A stretch of DNA of 64,000 nucleotides from Allantophomopsis cytisporea (Eukaryota; Ascomycota; Leotiomycetes; Phacidiales; Phacidiaceae), in contig CP103024.1 of the NCBI GenBank assembly GCA_024752435.1, positions 186,001-250,000 on the forward strand, read 5' to 3'. A program made the position numbers and the translations under genes. Shown in pieces: positions 1 through 10,525 of this stretch. The notes below the pieces were generated by a model. That model was not told where the DNA came from. It did not search any database and saw only the letters and a list, made by a program, of their open reading frames with translations. Every line of letters begins with the position of its first letter. Position 1 is the first letter of the stretch.

Positions 1-602
1 CCAGAACCATCCCATGATGAATAGATTTCGTGGTGATTAGGAAGTTTAAAGAGAAGTTCTTTAGGAGGCCGTGAAGTCGTGAGAGTGCGATAGATATGTG
101 ATGGGTTGGGGGGCGATTGGGAGAGGTGGTGATGGTGCAAAACAAACCTAAGAAATTCTGCCGGATTTGCCCGATTGTACCGCCTTGGAGTGTCTATGGT
201 GCAATGGATAAAAAAGGGTGAGTTTAACTTCAGATTGTGCGATAATGGAAGTCAATTATAAATTTGGATGGTTTAAATTCCATTGTAGCCTTTTAATTCA
301 ATTTGAATTCATCTCAATGCAATTCAGTTCATTCAACATCCTCCAGTTGGACTCTGATAAAATATCACCTTCATTGTTTTGATGGACTGTAGATCCTCTG
401 GTTTTCATTATTCACAAGCCCATAATTAATGCATTTCCGCCTCAGGTAAAGATGTCTAGATGCCTGACGTCACAGGCTTTTGGTGTTGACGACTCGATGA
501 CCGGCCGAACGCGGGACAGCGTCTCAACCTGGTGTTCTCAATCCCTTCGTCATGGACACACGGTAGACTCAAGTATATCACCAGCTGGAAGCTATACGAA
601 AC
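1..602. other. Intergenic region / promoter of the CQD1-like gene
   Basis: No convincing gene is seen. The AT-rich stretch around 200-430 looks like promoter DNA. A small reading frame (452-658) begins upstream of the CQD1-like start codon and overlaps it in another frame, so it could act as an upstream ORF if transcription starts far enough 5'. A perfect TGACGTCA octamer lies at 465-472. Confidence 0.5.
465..472. promoter_or_regulatory. CRE octamer (ATF/CREB-type bZIP site)
   Basis: TGACGTCA sits within a near-palindrome (GCCTGACGTCACAGGC), 138 bp before the CQD1-like start codon. This is the consensus for Atf1/AtfA-type stress bZIP factors in fungi. Function is inferred from sequence and position only. 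Confidence 0.4.
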
Positions 603-2749
603 ATGAGGACCGTCCTCAACCTAGGACGTCTCTGTGTCCGGCAGAATGTCCGACTTAGATCATCCACCACCATACAACAACTTCAACGAACTTCCCGACG
701 AAGTTATGGACAGTGGAAGGGATTTCAGGCGCCACCTAAAAGAAGGGGATTGATATTGGCGGGAGTGGGACTTACTCCCGCTATATTTGTACAGCTGTCA
801 GAGAAAGATAACGATGGAACGGAACAGACTGCTGAAGGCCGCATGTTAGAAGCTTCAAGAGATGAAATCGCAAAGAAACTATCCGATGACGATCATGGAA
901 TTTCTAGAGCGAGGCATAGTGTGATATTATTTCTAGATTTATATTTGTGGGAGCCCTTTTGTACAGGAATACGTTTCCTTCATTTGGTTTTTATCTTTGT
1001 ACCAGTCATTGTTGCGGTGCCAGCGATATGGTTGGGCCCACGGGATAAGCAGCGCGATAATGAGAGATCGGGAACACTCTGGTGGTACCAATTCCTGGTG
1101 AAATCGATGGAGCGTGCTGGTCCTGCCTTCATAAAGGTTTGTGGGATGATGAATGTATTAATTGTACTAGTGCTAATAGAACATAGTTGGGTCAATGGGC
1201 TGCATCAAGATCCGATATCTTTCCCACTGAGATGTGCGAGATCATGTCTGAACTCCATTCGAATGCACCAGCGCATTCTCTTCATGAGACGAAACGGATT
1301 ATAAAGCGCGCCTTTGATGGTCGGGGGCTAGATGAGATATTCGAGGAATTCGATGAGAAGCCTTTGGGTGTAGGAGCAATCGCACAGGTTTACAAGGCAA
1401 AGCTGAAGCCAAACCTTACGGCACCAGGTGATGCTGATCTACCTCAAGACCATGCTACGTTAGTAAGGAATGTGCGCAAGAATGTGGATGCTGTCATCAA
1501 AAGCACTCCCCAGCGTGTTCCTTCAAGTTATGTGGCCATCAAGGTACTTCATCCAGGAGTAGAGAGGATGGTGCGTCGAGATCTGAAGATCATGGGTGCT
1601 TTCGCTTCTATGTTAAACGCAATTCCAACAATGGAGTGGCTGTCATTGCCGGATGAAGTTGGTCAATTTGGAGAGATGATGAGGTTACAACTTGATCTCC
1701 GAATCGAAGCGGCCAACCTCAGCATATTCAGAAGAAACTTCAAACCTAGAACAACAGCATGGTTCCCGTATCCATATACCGACTTCACCACTCGTCAAGT
1801 ACTCGTGGAAGAGTTTGCTCAAGGAATCCCTCTATCTGACTTTATGGAGAATGGCGGTGGTGTCTTCCAGCAGGAGATAGCAGATGAAGGACTTGATGCT
1901 TTCCTGCGAATGCTGCTTATCGATAACTTCGTACACGCAGATTTGCATCCAGGAAACATCATGGTGCGCTTCTATCAATCTGAGAAGCCACGCAATCCTT
2001 TCAGTCGACAGAAGGATGAAGATCCACTCCATCGGCCTGATGTCACTGAAGAAGTTCTCGCTAGACTTCGACCATACAGACACAAGACCAATCTTGAGGC
2101 CTGGGAGGCCGAGCTACAGAAGATCGATAGAGAAGGTTTCCGTCCTCAACTGATCTTTATCGATACTGGTCTTGTTACAGAGCTCAACGCAACGAATCGT
2201 CGTAACTTCCTAGACCTCTTCAAGGCAGTTGCGGAATTTGATGGATACAAAGCAGGACATCTGATGTGTGAGCGATGCAGACAACCAGATGCTGTGCTCG
2301 AGGGGGAGATATTCGCCTTGAAAATGCAACATCTGGTCCTTGGTGTCAAATCTCGTACTCTTGCATTGGGAAACATGAAGATTGGAGACATTCTGAATGA
2401 GGTGATGGGTATGGTCAGGGAACACCATGTGAGAATGGAGGGTGACTTTGTCAATGTGGTGATTAGCATCCTGCTTTTGGAGGGAATTGGTAGGAGTTTG
2501 AATCCAGATATCGATTTGTTGTCAAGTGCTCTTCCAATATTGAGGCAATTGGGAGCACAGAGTGGAGGTGGTATGTTGAGACAGGGCGATTTCTCGATGT
2601 TGAAGGTTTGGGCTGGATTGGAAGCCAGGAAGTTCTTGCAGGCTAGTATCGAAGATGTAAGTTCTACGTCCCTTCAAGAAGAGTCTTGTACTAATGTTGT
2701 AAAGGTTGAGAGATGTGTTAGATACGATCAGCTCTCCCCTAATGTTTAA
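603..2749 (+). CDS. CQD1: UbiB/ABC1 (ADCK2-like) mitochondrial atypical kinase, CQD1 homologue
   Basis: This is a member of the UbiB/ABC1 atypical kinase family in mitochondria, closest in style to yeast Cqd1 (YPL109C) and human ADCK2, which act in coenzyme Q distribution and mitochondrial lipid homeostasis. Three exons are proposed: 603-1136, 1187-2656 and 2705-2749, giving 682 residues. The N-terminus is basic and Ser/Thr-rich (targeting-like), with hydrophobic segments near residues 49-61 and 119-143. Family motifs are clear: KLGQ (K178-Q181), an Ala/Gly loop (GVGAIAQVYKAKL, about 239-251), VAIKVLHPGV (invariant Lys about 297), HADLHPGN (about 428-435) and FIDTG (about 502-506) in place of DFG. 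The first intron (1137-1186, branch TGCTAATA) splits KxGQ exactly. The last (2657-2704) is 48 nt and in frame, so retention would only insert 16 residues. The catalytic-type residues look intact. Confidence 0.88.
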
Positions 2750-3433
2750 GTAGATTTGATAGACGGCGTTGAGGTATGGCATTCATGGAGTTAGGAGACA
2801 ACTGAAGAGTAACAATCAAAGAGACATCACTCTAGAGTGACTAAGAGGAAGTGAATCAACAAGAAACTATCATGAATGGACAGCTTGGTAGCCGTGAACG
2901 CTCAAGGAGCTTTTATGATTCAAGGTTGTGATGAGAGTGAGGAGCAGTAAGCAGCCATGCGAGTCATGAAGCTGCGAATAATACAGATGCTGTAGGAAAC
3001 GTGGGGCTACCTTATGTGAGCGTCTTTTGACCAACGCGTCGTTCCTCGTGAGGCCATTCCCATCAGCACTTCAGCTTTCGCCCCGCTCATGTAAACAACC
3101 TCCTCTCACCCACACACACAAATTATCGCTCCGTCACATCCACAGCGAAATTCTCCACTTCGCCAGTTTGCTTCTCGTCGAGCTTCTACTCGCTGTTGCT
3201 ATCGCCAGCTTCTCGCCGAGTGATCTCGCTCATCATAGCCATCGCCAGCTTACTTCTCGCCGAGTGATTCCACTCGCTTTTGCCATCGCCAGCCTCCCGC
3301 TGAGCATTTCCACTCACCGTCACTATCACCAACCTTTCGCCGAGCGATTCACTCATGGTCGTCATCGCCAGCGAGAAATTCCACTCCACCGACACGGCAG
3401 TGATTAATCATAATTCTTTGAGCTCCCGTCACG
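2750..3433. other. Intergenic region with degenerate tandem repeat
   Basis: This is the spacer between the CQD1-like gene and the two-TM protein gene. The first half holds no gene that I can see. The second half (3161-3385) is a degenerate tandem repeat, listed separately. A frame (3027-3407) runs through the repeat but only translates it. Confidence 0.5.
3161..3385. repeat. Degenerate ~40-bp tandem repeat (5-6 units)
   Basis: Units begin with CGCCAG or a variant at about 3161, 3203, 3243, 3287, 3327 and 3366, with spacings of 39-44 bp. The shared core is CGCCAGCTTCTCGCCGAGTG followed by a CACTCGC-like segment and a GCCAT-like end. The array stops about 50 bp before the start codon of the following gene, so it probably lies in its promoter or 5' leader. 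Confidence 0.7.
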
Positions 3434-4636
3434 ATGCCCAAACTACAGCCTATCAAAGGCATGAGAAAGCAGCGACAACCTTTGCCAAAGTCGTCTATGT
3501 CAACAATCTGGACGACATCATTTGGACCAGCAACCCCAGAAGCTCTTGAATCTTGTCGTGTTTCTGATGTCACTGACCTTTCTCGTCCTGGACCAATCTC
3601 TCAACTCCCATCCTTGCAAGATATTGAAGGTGCATCAACCCAATCAACGGTACACGTACAACAAAGCTCACCAAATAATTCATCTGCTCACATTCAACCA
3701 ACACCAAATCCTTTCAATGATCCTTTGAGCGTCATATCAACGGTCAAATCATTTGAGAACCCAAATCGGGGTCTACATAGGGTTCTTAGTCGCTACAGAG
3801 TTCGAATCATGACACGAAAGATCATGAAGCTTAAGAGAGAGTTCGTTATCGCCGTGGTGGTTCTCCAACTCGCTACAATGAGCACCGCGGCAGCTGTTGC
3901 AATCATCTTCCAGCAGATCCGAGGTGGTGTCAAAGCTAGCAGTGTCGCTTGGCTCGTTACCTCCCTTGTTTTCTTCGTTGGAGCTGCTTTGGCTGCTGTC
4001 ATCACTTACTGGAAGCGCGAGAAGTTGAGAAGCGAGGGTGGAGATGAGATTGAACTTGAGAATCTGGAGAGAGGTGAGGATGTCAGAGTCAAAGAGGAAT
4101 GGATCAAGGACTTGGAATCCAGAAACGAATACTTGACAAAGCGTGTTGAAGTCTTGACGGAGAAGCTCACGCACACAAACTTGAAACTCAAGGCATTGTT
4201 GGGCCAAGAGGATATCGAAGCAGTTGCATCACCAACCAACTCACGTAAGGCTTCTGGTAACACTGCGAAGACTGGTCCTAAGACTAATCCTCCTGCCTCT
4301 CTTGTCAGCTTGCCTTCCTTGGACTTCAATGTCAAGCCACAGCAGAGCGTCAAAGATATGTTTAGATCAGCTGGAACCGACCAGAACAGCGCTGGTCTGG
4401 GAGTTGCTATATCTTCCGAGGACACTGCTATTAGTGGTACAGAAGGTTGGGAGACAGTCATTGGAACCGATACGGAGAGAAACCAGTCGATGACTGCCTC
4501 GGAGAGAGTTGGAACATTCAGACAGGAGATGTTGGATCCACAAACTCTGAATGGCATGACCCACATGCAGAGATTACACTACTGGCGTAGAAGACAATTG
4601 AACGTTGGTACGATCGAAGAGAGCAATTTTATTTGA
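3434..4636 (+). CDS. Unrecognised two-TM, coiled-coil protein
   Basis: This is an intronless 400-residue ORF. The first ~110 residues are Ser/Pro/Gln-rich and probably disordered. Two hydrophobic segments follow, at about 137-159 (starting FVIAVVVLQLATM) and 170-192 (starting SVAWLVTSLVFFVGAAL), with a basic patch (RIMTRKIMKLKR) just before the first. Next comes a charged stretch with coiled-coil character at about 210-255 (for example LESRNEYLTKRVEVLTEKL), then a Ser/Thr-rich tail ending MQRLHYWRRRQLNVG. The arrangement suggests an integral membrane protein with a short hairpin and long cytosolic arms. I do not recognise a named family. The ATG at 3434 is chosen because it opens the long frame, but a later methionine (residue 10 or 22) is possible. 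The gene sits just downstream of the tandem repeat. Confidence 0.7.
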   Translation: MPKLQPIKGMRKQRQPLPKSSMSTIWTTSFGPATPEALESCRVSDVTDLSRPGPISQLPSLQDIEGASTQSTVHVQQSSPNNSSAHIQPTPNPFNDPLSVISTVKSFENPNRGLHRVLSRYRVRIMTRKIMKLKREFVIAVVVLQLATMSTAAAVAIIFQQIRGGVKASSVAWLVTSLVFFVGAALAAVITYWKREKLRSEGGDEIELENLERGEDVRVKEEWIKDLESRNEYLTKRVEVLTEKLTHTNLKLKALLGQEDIEAVASPTNSRKASGNTAKTGPKTNPPASLVSLPSLDFNVKPQQSVKDMFRSAGTDQNSAGLGVAISSEDTAISGTEGWETVIGTDTERNQSMTASERVGTFRQEMLDPQTLNGMTHMQRLHYWRRRQLNVGTIEESNFI

Positions 4637-5276
4637 TGGCTTGTGTAACTGTTAGTGTTCTACTTGTAGCTTGTTAGATATGTTGATGAATCAATTTTAC
4701 TTTTGAGAGTCCGTCAATCCTATGAGGTGATATGATCGCAATAACCAGGAGTAGCTTACCTTTATTACTTTAGTGACACATGAGGAAGTCGACAGAACAT
4801 ATCACAATGCAAAGGATATGAACTTTGGAAAATTCCATGTGAAAATCAAGTGCGACAACTGCAAGGACTTCAAGAACTTCGCTGGATTCAAGGTCTTACC
4901 AATTTTTAACGTCCTAGAGAGATCAGTAATACCAGTGATGCCATTAATGCCAGTAATTGGCATGATTTAGTGAATTTCGCGGCTTAAGCCATGTATATTT
5001 GTTCTCTTTTTATGTTTAGAGTAAGCAGCAAACTTTATCAACTAGGAGATAAATGTCCTCGCGCATTGAATATTGTAAGGCGGCTTGATTGGTAATACTG
5101 ACGGCTTTTGTAGATGCCTGTCGAATATTTATATCAGGGGACACGTTTTGAGAGAGATCAATGTATTGTATTTGTCTTCAGGCACAGTCTTCGTTATGCA
5201 TTAGGGGTAACAGGACATTCTCGAAATCCGCATTTCAAGAGAGACTTCAGCGACAATTCTCTCCTCAAGATGCCTC
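4637..5276. other. Intergenic region, possibly containing more of the caspase-like relic
   Basis: A short frame at 4773-4970 (65 codons, with a CDNC motif) has no recognisable homology. The stretch 5100-5276 may hold the decayed N-terminal half of the caspase-like relic that follows, because a C14 fold would need about 150 residues (including the catalytic His) before the recognisable part. I could not read a convincing YSGHG-type motif in any frame. Confidence 0.35.
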
Positions 5277-6768
5277 GTGACTAAGACTAGTTGTTGTGCT
5301 CCCTCTATCAGAGACTCCTCTGTAACATTGAATTGTAGCGGGGTGGACATAAAATCTATCGAGTCTGCGTCTATCTTGCTAGACATCTGGAATGAAGCTG
5401 AACTCAATCTTCGTGCGGTAGAAGGAGATGTTCTTGTCATTTTTGACTGCGGTTATGCTGGTCGTTTAGCAGCGCAAGAGCCCTTTCATGAAAAGAAGTC
5501 TAAGTTTATAAGGGACGATTTATTTTCTTCGCTTCAGACATTATTTTCGTCAGACGAATCACCTTCATCAGAGGGAGAAACATCTTTAGCAGATGAAGAG
5601 ACATGTCCAGCAGAGGAAGAAACAGCTCCGGTAGAAGGAGTTACATCCCTAACACGGATACCTTCGCGTTGCTTCGAGTTTGTTGGCGCGCGCAATGCCC
5701 AAGAGAGAATGCCCGGTCCAGGTCCTGATTCATTTACATCTGCTCTGATATGGGCTCTGGAAGGCCTAAAGCAAAAAGAGTGGATTTACAATTGACGAAC
5801 TTATGGCTAGAATCAGAGATTATGTGGGCACCTCAGCAAGTATTCAACAAAAACCAGTTTTGTGCGAGCGGGATTATTCCAGTAAGAGAAGGGTTGTCCT
5901 TGCTCCTATTCCTCTATATGAAGGCATCGAGCGTCGAGGGCAGAAAGAGCAAGAACAAGCTTCTCTAAACCCTAATCCTATATTACTCGATATCGATGGA
6001 GTTGCTCATCCAGACTCGGCATACGTAACCATGTCAACTCAAGATAACATACCCGGTTTGAATACACAAGTTGCTCCAGAAACCCTAGCTTGTGATACTA
6101 TCCAACCTTAATACAAAACCCACCAAGGCGATTCGACTCAAAAACGAGTATAAGGCAAGAAAAGGTATACTTTGGATTCTATTCTATACATCTATAGTCA
6201 CTGCGAGTTCGTTGAAGTAGGTCAACTCTTTCAAAGCATAACTAGAATGGTTTATCATGCATAGTATGAAAAGCCTTCTTACGAGAGGATCATGCTCAGG
6301 GGTAAAGGGTACCCGCATGATTTCCTAGACCAGATGAAATTCTATCGCTATACTCCAACACCAGGCAGGGACGGATGGAGGAACCCCACGGTTATTGAGG
6401 AGGAGTTCTATGGGAGATTTTATGGTTGCCCAATCCTGCTTATCTAAAACTTGGATTAGGCACTTCCATGTATGTGCTCATACATGTCCAGCTCCAATCA
6501 CCCGGCTCGAACGAACCCGAAGCGTGTGCAGCCTTTTTCACTTGACACACACGAACAAGAACCTGCTTGGGGAATTTATGCAATCGAGAAAGTTGGCACA
6601 TTTCGCGTTGTCGTTTACCATATCTTTGCTTTGGCAGGCCCGTTTTGTTTCTGGGGCTTATAGTTGTGGTATTTCGATCATCCTGATGCACTCTCTTATG
6701 CTTCCGTGCCCTTTTCAGTCGTTCTTACATTGATATCCGGAATCCGGACTGCTTTGCTACGATGTTGA
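5277..6768 (+). pseudogene. Decayed caspase-like (peptidase C14 type) gene with C-terminal membrane domain
   Basis: The first part (frame of 5277) contains GDVLVIFDCGYAGRLA, matching the catalytic-Cys strand of fungal caspase-like proteins (DCCYAG or DxCxAG), then RCFEFVGARNAQ and GPGPDSFTSALIWALEGL, the conserved C-terminal segment. In DCGYAG the expected catalytic Cys position is Gly, so the site is dead. Near 5770-5785, by an A5 run, the frame shifts by one. The continuation reads GFTIDELMARIRDYVG and PVLCERDYSSKRRVVLAP, which again fits the family. That same frame then runs to 6768 through in-frame stops at 6109, 6151, 6262, 6445, 6457 and 6661, yet still encodes AWGIYAIEKVGTFRVVVYHI, FALAGPFCFWGL and DALSYASVPFSVVLTLIS, a two-TM tail that I associate with ascomycete hypothetical proteins. 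I read this as one relic. Joining the two parts is inference. Confidence 0.72.
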
Positions 6769-7321
6769 CTGTTCTTTCGTTGGATATATCTCCTTTAACT
6801 GATAAACGAAGAAACTATGATTGCGATAATTCACATAAGCCTAGTTATAAGGTTATAAAGCCATCAATGCAGGTGATTCATAGTATTCAAGTGGTGAGTG
6901 GGAATTTTTGATGGGTGCGACATGTGCACACCATACCTCGCACGTGGCATAAACTCCCCGCCGGATAAATAGAAACGCCGCAACAGCTATCATCCCTGTC
7001 AAGATTGTGTGTACTTTCCCTTTCGACGCGTTGTGATCAACATCAAATCCGAAATCCGGAAATCCCCTTTCCTTTGCAAGACTTGAAAGATCAGAGGATA
7101 AACACTGTCGTTTGCTTCTAGTATCTTTAAAGGCCTTACAACCGATTTCATCACAAGTTTTGCTTTGCGACCTAAGAATTCTCGTGGGAAAGTCCACAAT
7201 GTACAGTGTCTAAAGGAGAGCCGTGGGCGGATTATCACCAAAACATTGGTCCCTGCATTTCCTATGCGAATCAAATTTAGGAACGCATTCCAACGCTCAG
7301 CACGTCTTTCTCTCCAAAATC
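6769..7321. other. Intergenic region / promoter of the LRR gene
   Basis: No gene is supported. Overlapping short frames on the minus strand (6853-7274) have no recognisable features. The frame of the LRR gene is open from 7223, but there is no ATG before 7322, so the stretch just upstream is likely 5' leader. Confidence 0.5.
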
Positions 7322-10300
7322 ATGATGGATCCTCCGGATACTCCAACCCCAGCTAGTAGACAGAGTGCTATTCCACGTCTTTCCCGTCTTCCTGTCCCAA
7401 AATCCATCCCGACGGTGCGCCCATCTCCGTCACGGGAGAGTCTGACCGGCCGAACACCAAGTGGTCTTTCTATTCCCCGGCTTCGAAGTACACCCTCCAG
7501 AGACAACTTAGAATATCGATCTAGGACTGGTTCTAGCAATGTAAGGGAACGAGGTGAATCTGCAAATTCTACAATTCGGAAACCCCAGCCATCTTCCTTG
7601 CTTTCTAAAGCTCCAGTTCGAAATGTCGCGATTGCCCATTCGAAAGCCTTCACAGCTCTAACTCCAACATATGATATACCACCACCAAATAGAGATCTGG
7701 ACTACGATGCCGCCGTCTATGCACCGGACGAAGTTTTCACCGAAGAGGACACCCAGGAAGAAATTTTCCAAAGTAGACAATCTCGACCATCATTATCAGA
7801 GAGAACGATGGAGACATTGGCTCAGATTCCAGCTTCTCCAGCTATGCGAAAGAGGGGATCGAGTTTTTATGAAAACATGACTAGTCCAACACGACCGACT
7901 TCAAGTTCAACTGTCAGGTCCCGATCTGATAATCTCTCCGGACCTGTCTCCAAATTGACTTTGGGCTCTAGGCCTGGGTCTAGTTATAGCCGTGATGGCT
8001 CTCTTGGCCCACCATCATCTCGATCGATTAGTTCTAGGCCAACTTCTAGTGCTGATGATGGTGGTGAGTCTTGGATACCAAGGCCATTCACAACAATTGC
8101 ACACACATATACTGGCTTTTCCGAGGATACACAAAGCGAATTGACGGAGGAGCAAGACACAACTTGGACTGCTACGACGGGTCTCACAACCTCGAAATTA
8201 CCTTCACCTGGCTTTTACTCATCCAGACAGAGGTCTCCAAGTCCAATGAGACCGACATCGAAAGCAGCTAGTGCTACATCTGAAAGCAGTACTGCTGCAA
8301 GCAAGACAATCAAACCCCAGCGATCTATCAATGGGATGTTTAATAAACCCGCTGTAGGATTGATCTCCAGTGATATTCTCGAAAAACCCCATACTGTTGA
8401 AAAGAAGGCTTCAAATAGTCAAATTGGTCTTGCTTCAAGAAAAGGAATTCCTCCAAGAACAAAGTCGATGATGTCGTCCAAGAGTGTAAAATCAACTAGC
8501 AGTCAATCTTCAGAGAACCCCACCTCGCCAAAGAAGGCTTCAGCAGCGCAGTCATCCAGTATACTGCGAGAACAAATTGCCAAGGCAAAAGCTGCGAAGC
8601 GAGCTCAACTAAGCAAGGAAGCTGGTGGTAAAGCCCAGGGTCATGCTGCCGGTGCGGCTGTTCCGAATGAGAGCTTCGATTTCGCTGCAGCGGATGATCC
8701 TTTCAATCAATTCACAGGTCAAGGTGGAAACAAAGGCCTTTTACGGAAGCGTATTGATGCCGGTCGAAAAGATGGTCGATTAAATATTGCTGCGATGGGG
8801 CTGAAGGAGATGCCTGACGAAGTGATGACTATGTACGATATCGAAGATGCAACTGGTGGCTCCTGGGCGGAGATGGTTGATCTCACAAGACTGATCGCCG
8901 CTGACAACGAATTTGAGGTTTTCCCTGATAATATCTTCCCAGATATTGATGCAGAAACAGCAATGGAACTCGATGATTGGAAAGGAAACCAATTTGGTGG
9001 TTTGGAAACCCTTGATCTACATGGAAACATCTTGGTCAGCATTCCCTTAGGCCTGCGAAGACTTGAATTACTTACTACTCTCAACCTATCCAACAACAAG
9101 TTGGTCAACGATGCTTTCGATGTAATCTCTTTGATCCCGAGTCTCAAAGACCTGAAGATAGCAGTCAACAATTTGACGGGCGAATTACCAATGTCCATCG
9201 CTAAGCTTGAACACCTTGAAACGCTTGACATTCATGGCAACAAACTTACAAGTTTGCCAGACGCCTTAAAAGATCTCGTACACCTGCGCATAATCAATGT
9301 GTCAGAGAATAGTCTCGCATCATTACCCTTTGACGCTCTGCAACATTTACCTCTTACCCAGCTCTTTGCGGCAAAGAACAAGCTTTGTGGAACACTGATT
9401 GGTTCCAATGTAACTAGTTTGCCTCAGCTACAAATTCTCGACATCACTGGCAATGCTCTTACTAATATTTCGGAGAATGAAAAGCTCGACCTTCCAGCTC
9501 TTCACCAGCTCTCATGCTCCGCCAACAGACTTGCAAATCTACCCGATATGACCACTTGGCTCTCTTTGATGACCATTGCGGCCGAAGATAACAGTATTTC
9601 GGATATCCCAGCAGGGTTCACTACCCTTCCCAAGATCAAAAACGTCGATTTTACAGGCAACAACATCAGAGTCATCGAAGATGCCATCGGTGGTATAGAA
9701 TCCCTAGACATATTCCGCATTAGCGGCAACCCGCTCCGAGAAAAGAAGCTTGCAGGAATGACCACCGAGGTCCTGAAGCGGACTCTCAAAACGCGTCTCG
9801 AGCCTGACGATGAGACATCAGAAGCCTCTCCCGCAGAAGTTACAGACGCCGACTCAGTGCCAGTCTCAGGCACCTCACCGCCTACCTGGCCCGTATCAGC
9901 CAACAAGCTCGATCGCTCCAACACGCAATCTAGGACCCTCAACCCGGTAATGGTCGCACAAGTCGCGCAAGCCCACACAGTCCGCAGTCTCGAATTGCAC
10001 CATAATGCTTTCCGCGACATCCCGACGTCCGTCGCATTCTTCGCTGCGACTCTCACCTCTCTCACTATCTCGCATAATGAGCTCACTCGTGATGAGTACC
10101 TCGATGAAGAACTTTCGCTGCCAGCGCTGCAGATCTTGAACCTGTCGAGTAACACTATCTCCGATGTGCGTCCACTACTTGCGAGACTTGATGCGCCGAA
10201 TCTTGATATCTTAGATTTGAGCTTCAATAGACTTACGAGTCTGCCTGTGTTGCGGACTAAGTTCCCGAAGTTGAGTACTTTGTTGGTGGGGAACAATACG

Positions 10301-10525
10301 ATTAGAGAGTTGAGTCTTGAAGCCGTGAAGGGATTGAGGGTCCTTGATGCGAGCTCGAATGAGTTGCAGACGCTGAATCCTAGATTGGGACTTTTGTGGG
10401 ATGAGGGGCTCAGGCAATTAAGTGTTACGGGGAATCGGTTCAGGGTTCCGAGATGGGATATTCTGGAAAAGGGGACGGAGAGTACTTGTGCTTGGTTGAG
10501 GGATCGAATTCCTGTTGAAGGGTAG
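7322..10525 (+). CDS. LRRC40-like leucine-rich-repeat protein
   Basis: This is an intronless ORF of 1,067 residues from the ATG at 7322 (a second Met follows directly). The first ~450 residues are Ser/Pro/Thr/Arg-rich and disordered, with many SRESL/SRDNL-like patches that suggest phosphorylation. From about residue 473 the motif LLRKRIDAGRKDGRLN and GLKEMPDEV resembles the capping segment that starts LRRC40-type proteins. Leucine-rich repeats run from about 558 to 1050, with units such as LETLDLHGNILVSIP, LTTLNLSNNKL, LETLDIHGNKLTSLP and LDILDLSFNRLTSLP. They are interrupted near residues 820-870 by an acidic Ser/Thr/Pro linker. The C-terminus (RFRVPRWDILEKGT, WLRDRIP) matches the LRRC40 end. 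The role is unknown, probably protein-protein scaffolding. The adjacent relic upstream appears unrelated. Confidence 0.85.
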   Translation: MMDPPDTPTPASRQSAIPRLSRLPVPKSIPTVRPSPSRESLTGRTPSGLSIPRLRSTPSRDNLEYRSRTGSSNVRERGESANSTIRKPQPSSLLSKAPVRNVAIAHSKAFTALTPTYDIPPPNRDLDYDAAVYAPDEVFTEEDTQEEIFQSRQSRPSLSERTMETLAQIPASPAMRKRGSSFYENMTSPTRPTSSSTVRSRSDNLSGPVSKLTLGSRPGSSYSRDGSLGPPSSRSISSRPTSSADDGGESWIPRPFTTIAHTYTGFSEDTQSELTEEQDTTWTATTGLTTSKLPSPGFYSSRQRSPSPMRPTSKAASATSESSTAASKTIKPQRSINGMFNKPAVGLISSDILEKPHTVEKKASNSQIGLASRKGIPPRTKSMMSSKSVKSTSSQSSENPTSPKKASAAQSSSILREQIAKAKAAKRAQLSKEAGGKAQGHAAGAAVPNESFDFAAADDPFNQFTGQGGNKGLLRKRIDAGRKDGRLNIAAMGLKEMPDEVMTMYDIEDATGGSWAEMVDLTRLIAADNEFEVFPDNIFPDIDAETAMELDDWKGNQFGGLETLDLHGNILVSIPLGLRRLELLTTLNLSNNKLVNDAFDVISLIPSLKDLKIAVNNLTGELPMSIAKLEHLETLDIHGNKLTSLPDALKDLVHLRIINVSENSLASLPFDALQHLPLTQLFAAKNKLCGTLIGSNVTSLPQLQILDITGNALTNISENEKLDLPALHQLSCSANRLANLPDMTTWLSLMTIAAEDNSISDIPAGFTTLPKIKNVDFTGNNIRVIEDAIGGIESLDIFRISGNPLREKKLAGMTTEVLKRTLKTRLEPDDETSEASPAEVTDADSVPVSGTSPPTWPVSANKLDRSNTQSRTLNPVMVAQVAQAHTVRSLELHHNAFRDIPTSVAFFAATLTSLTISHNELTRDEYLDEELSLPALQILNLSSNTISDVRPLLARLDAPNLDILDLSFNRLTSLPVLRTKFPKLSTLLVGNNTIRELSLEAVKGLRVLDASSNELQTLNPRLGLLWDEGLRQLSVTGNRFRVPRWDILEKGTESTCAWLRDRIPVEG

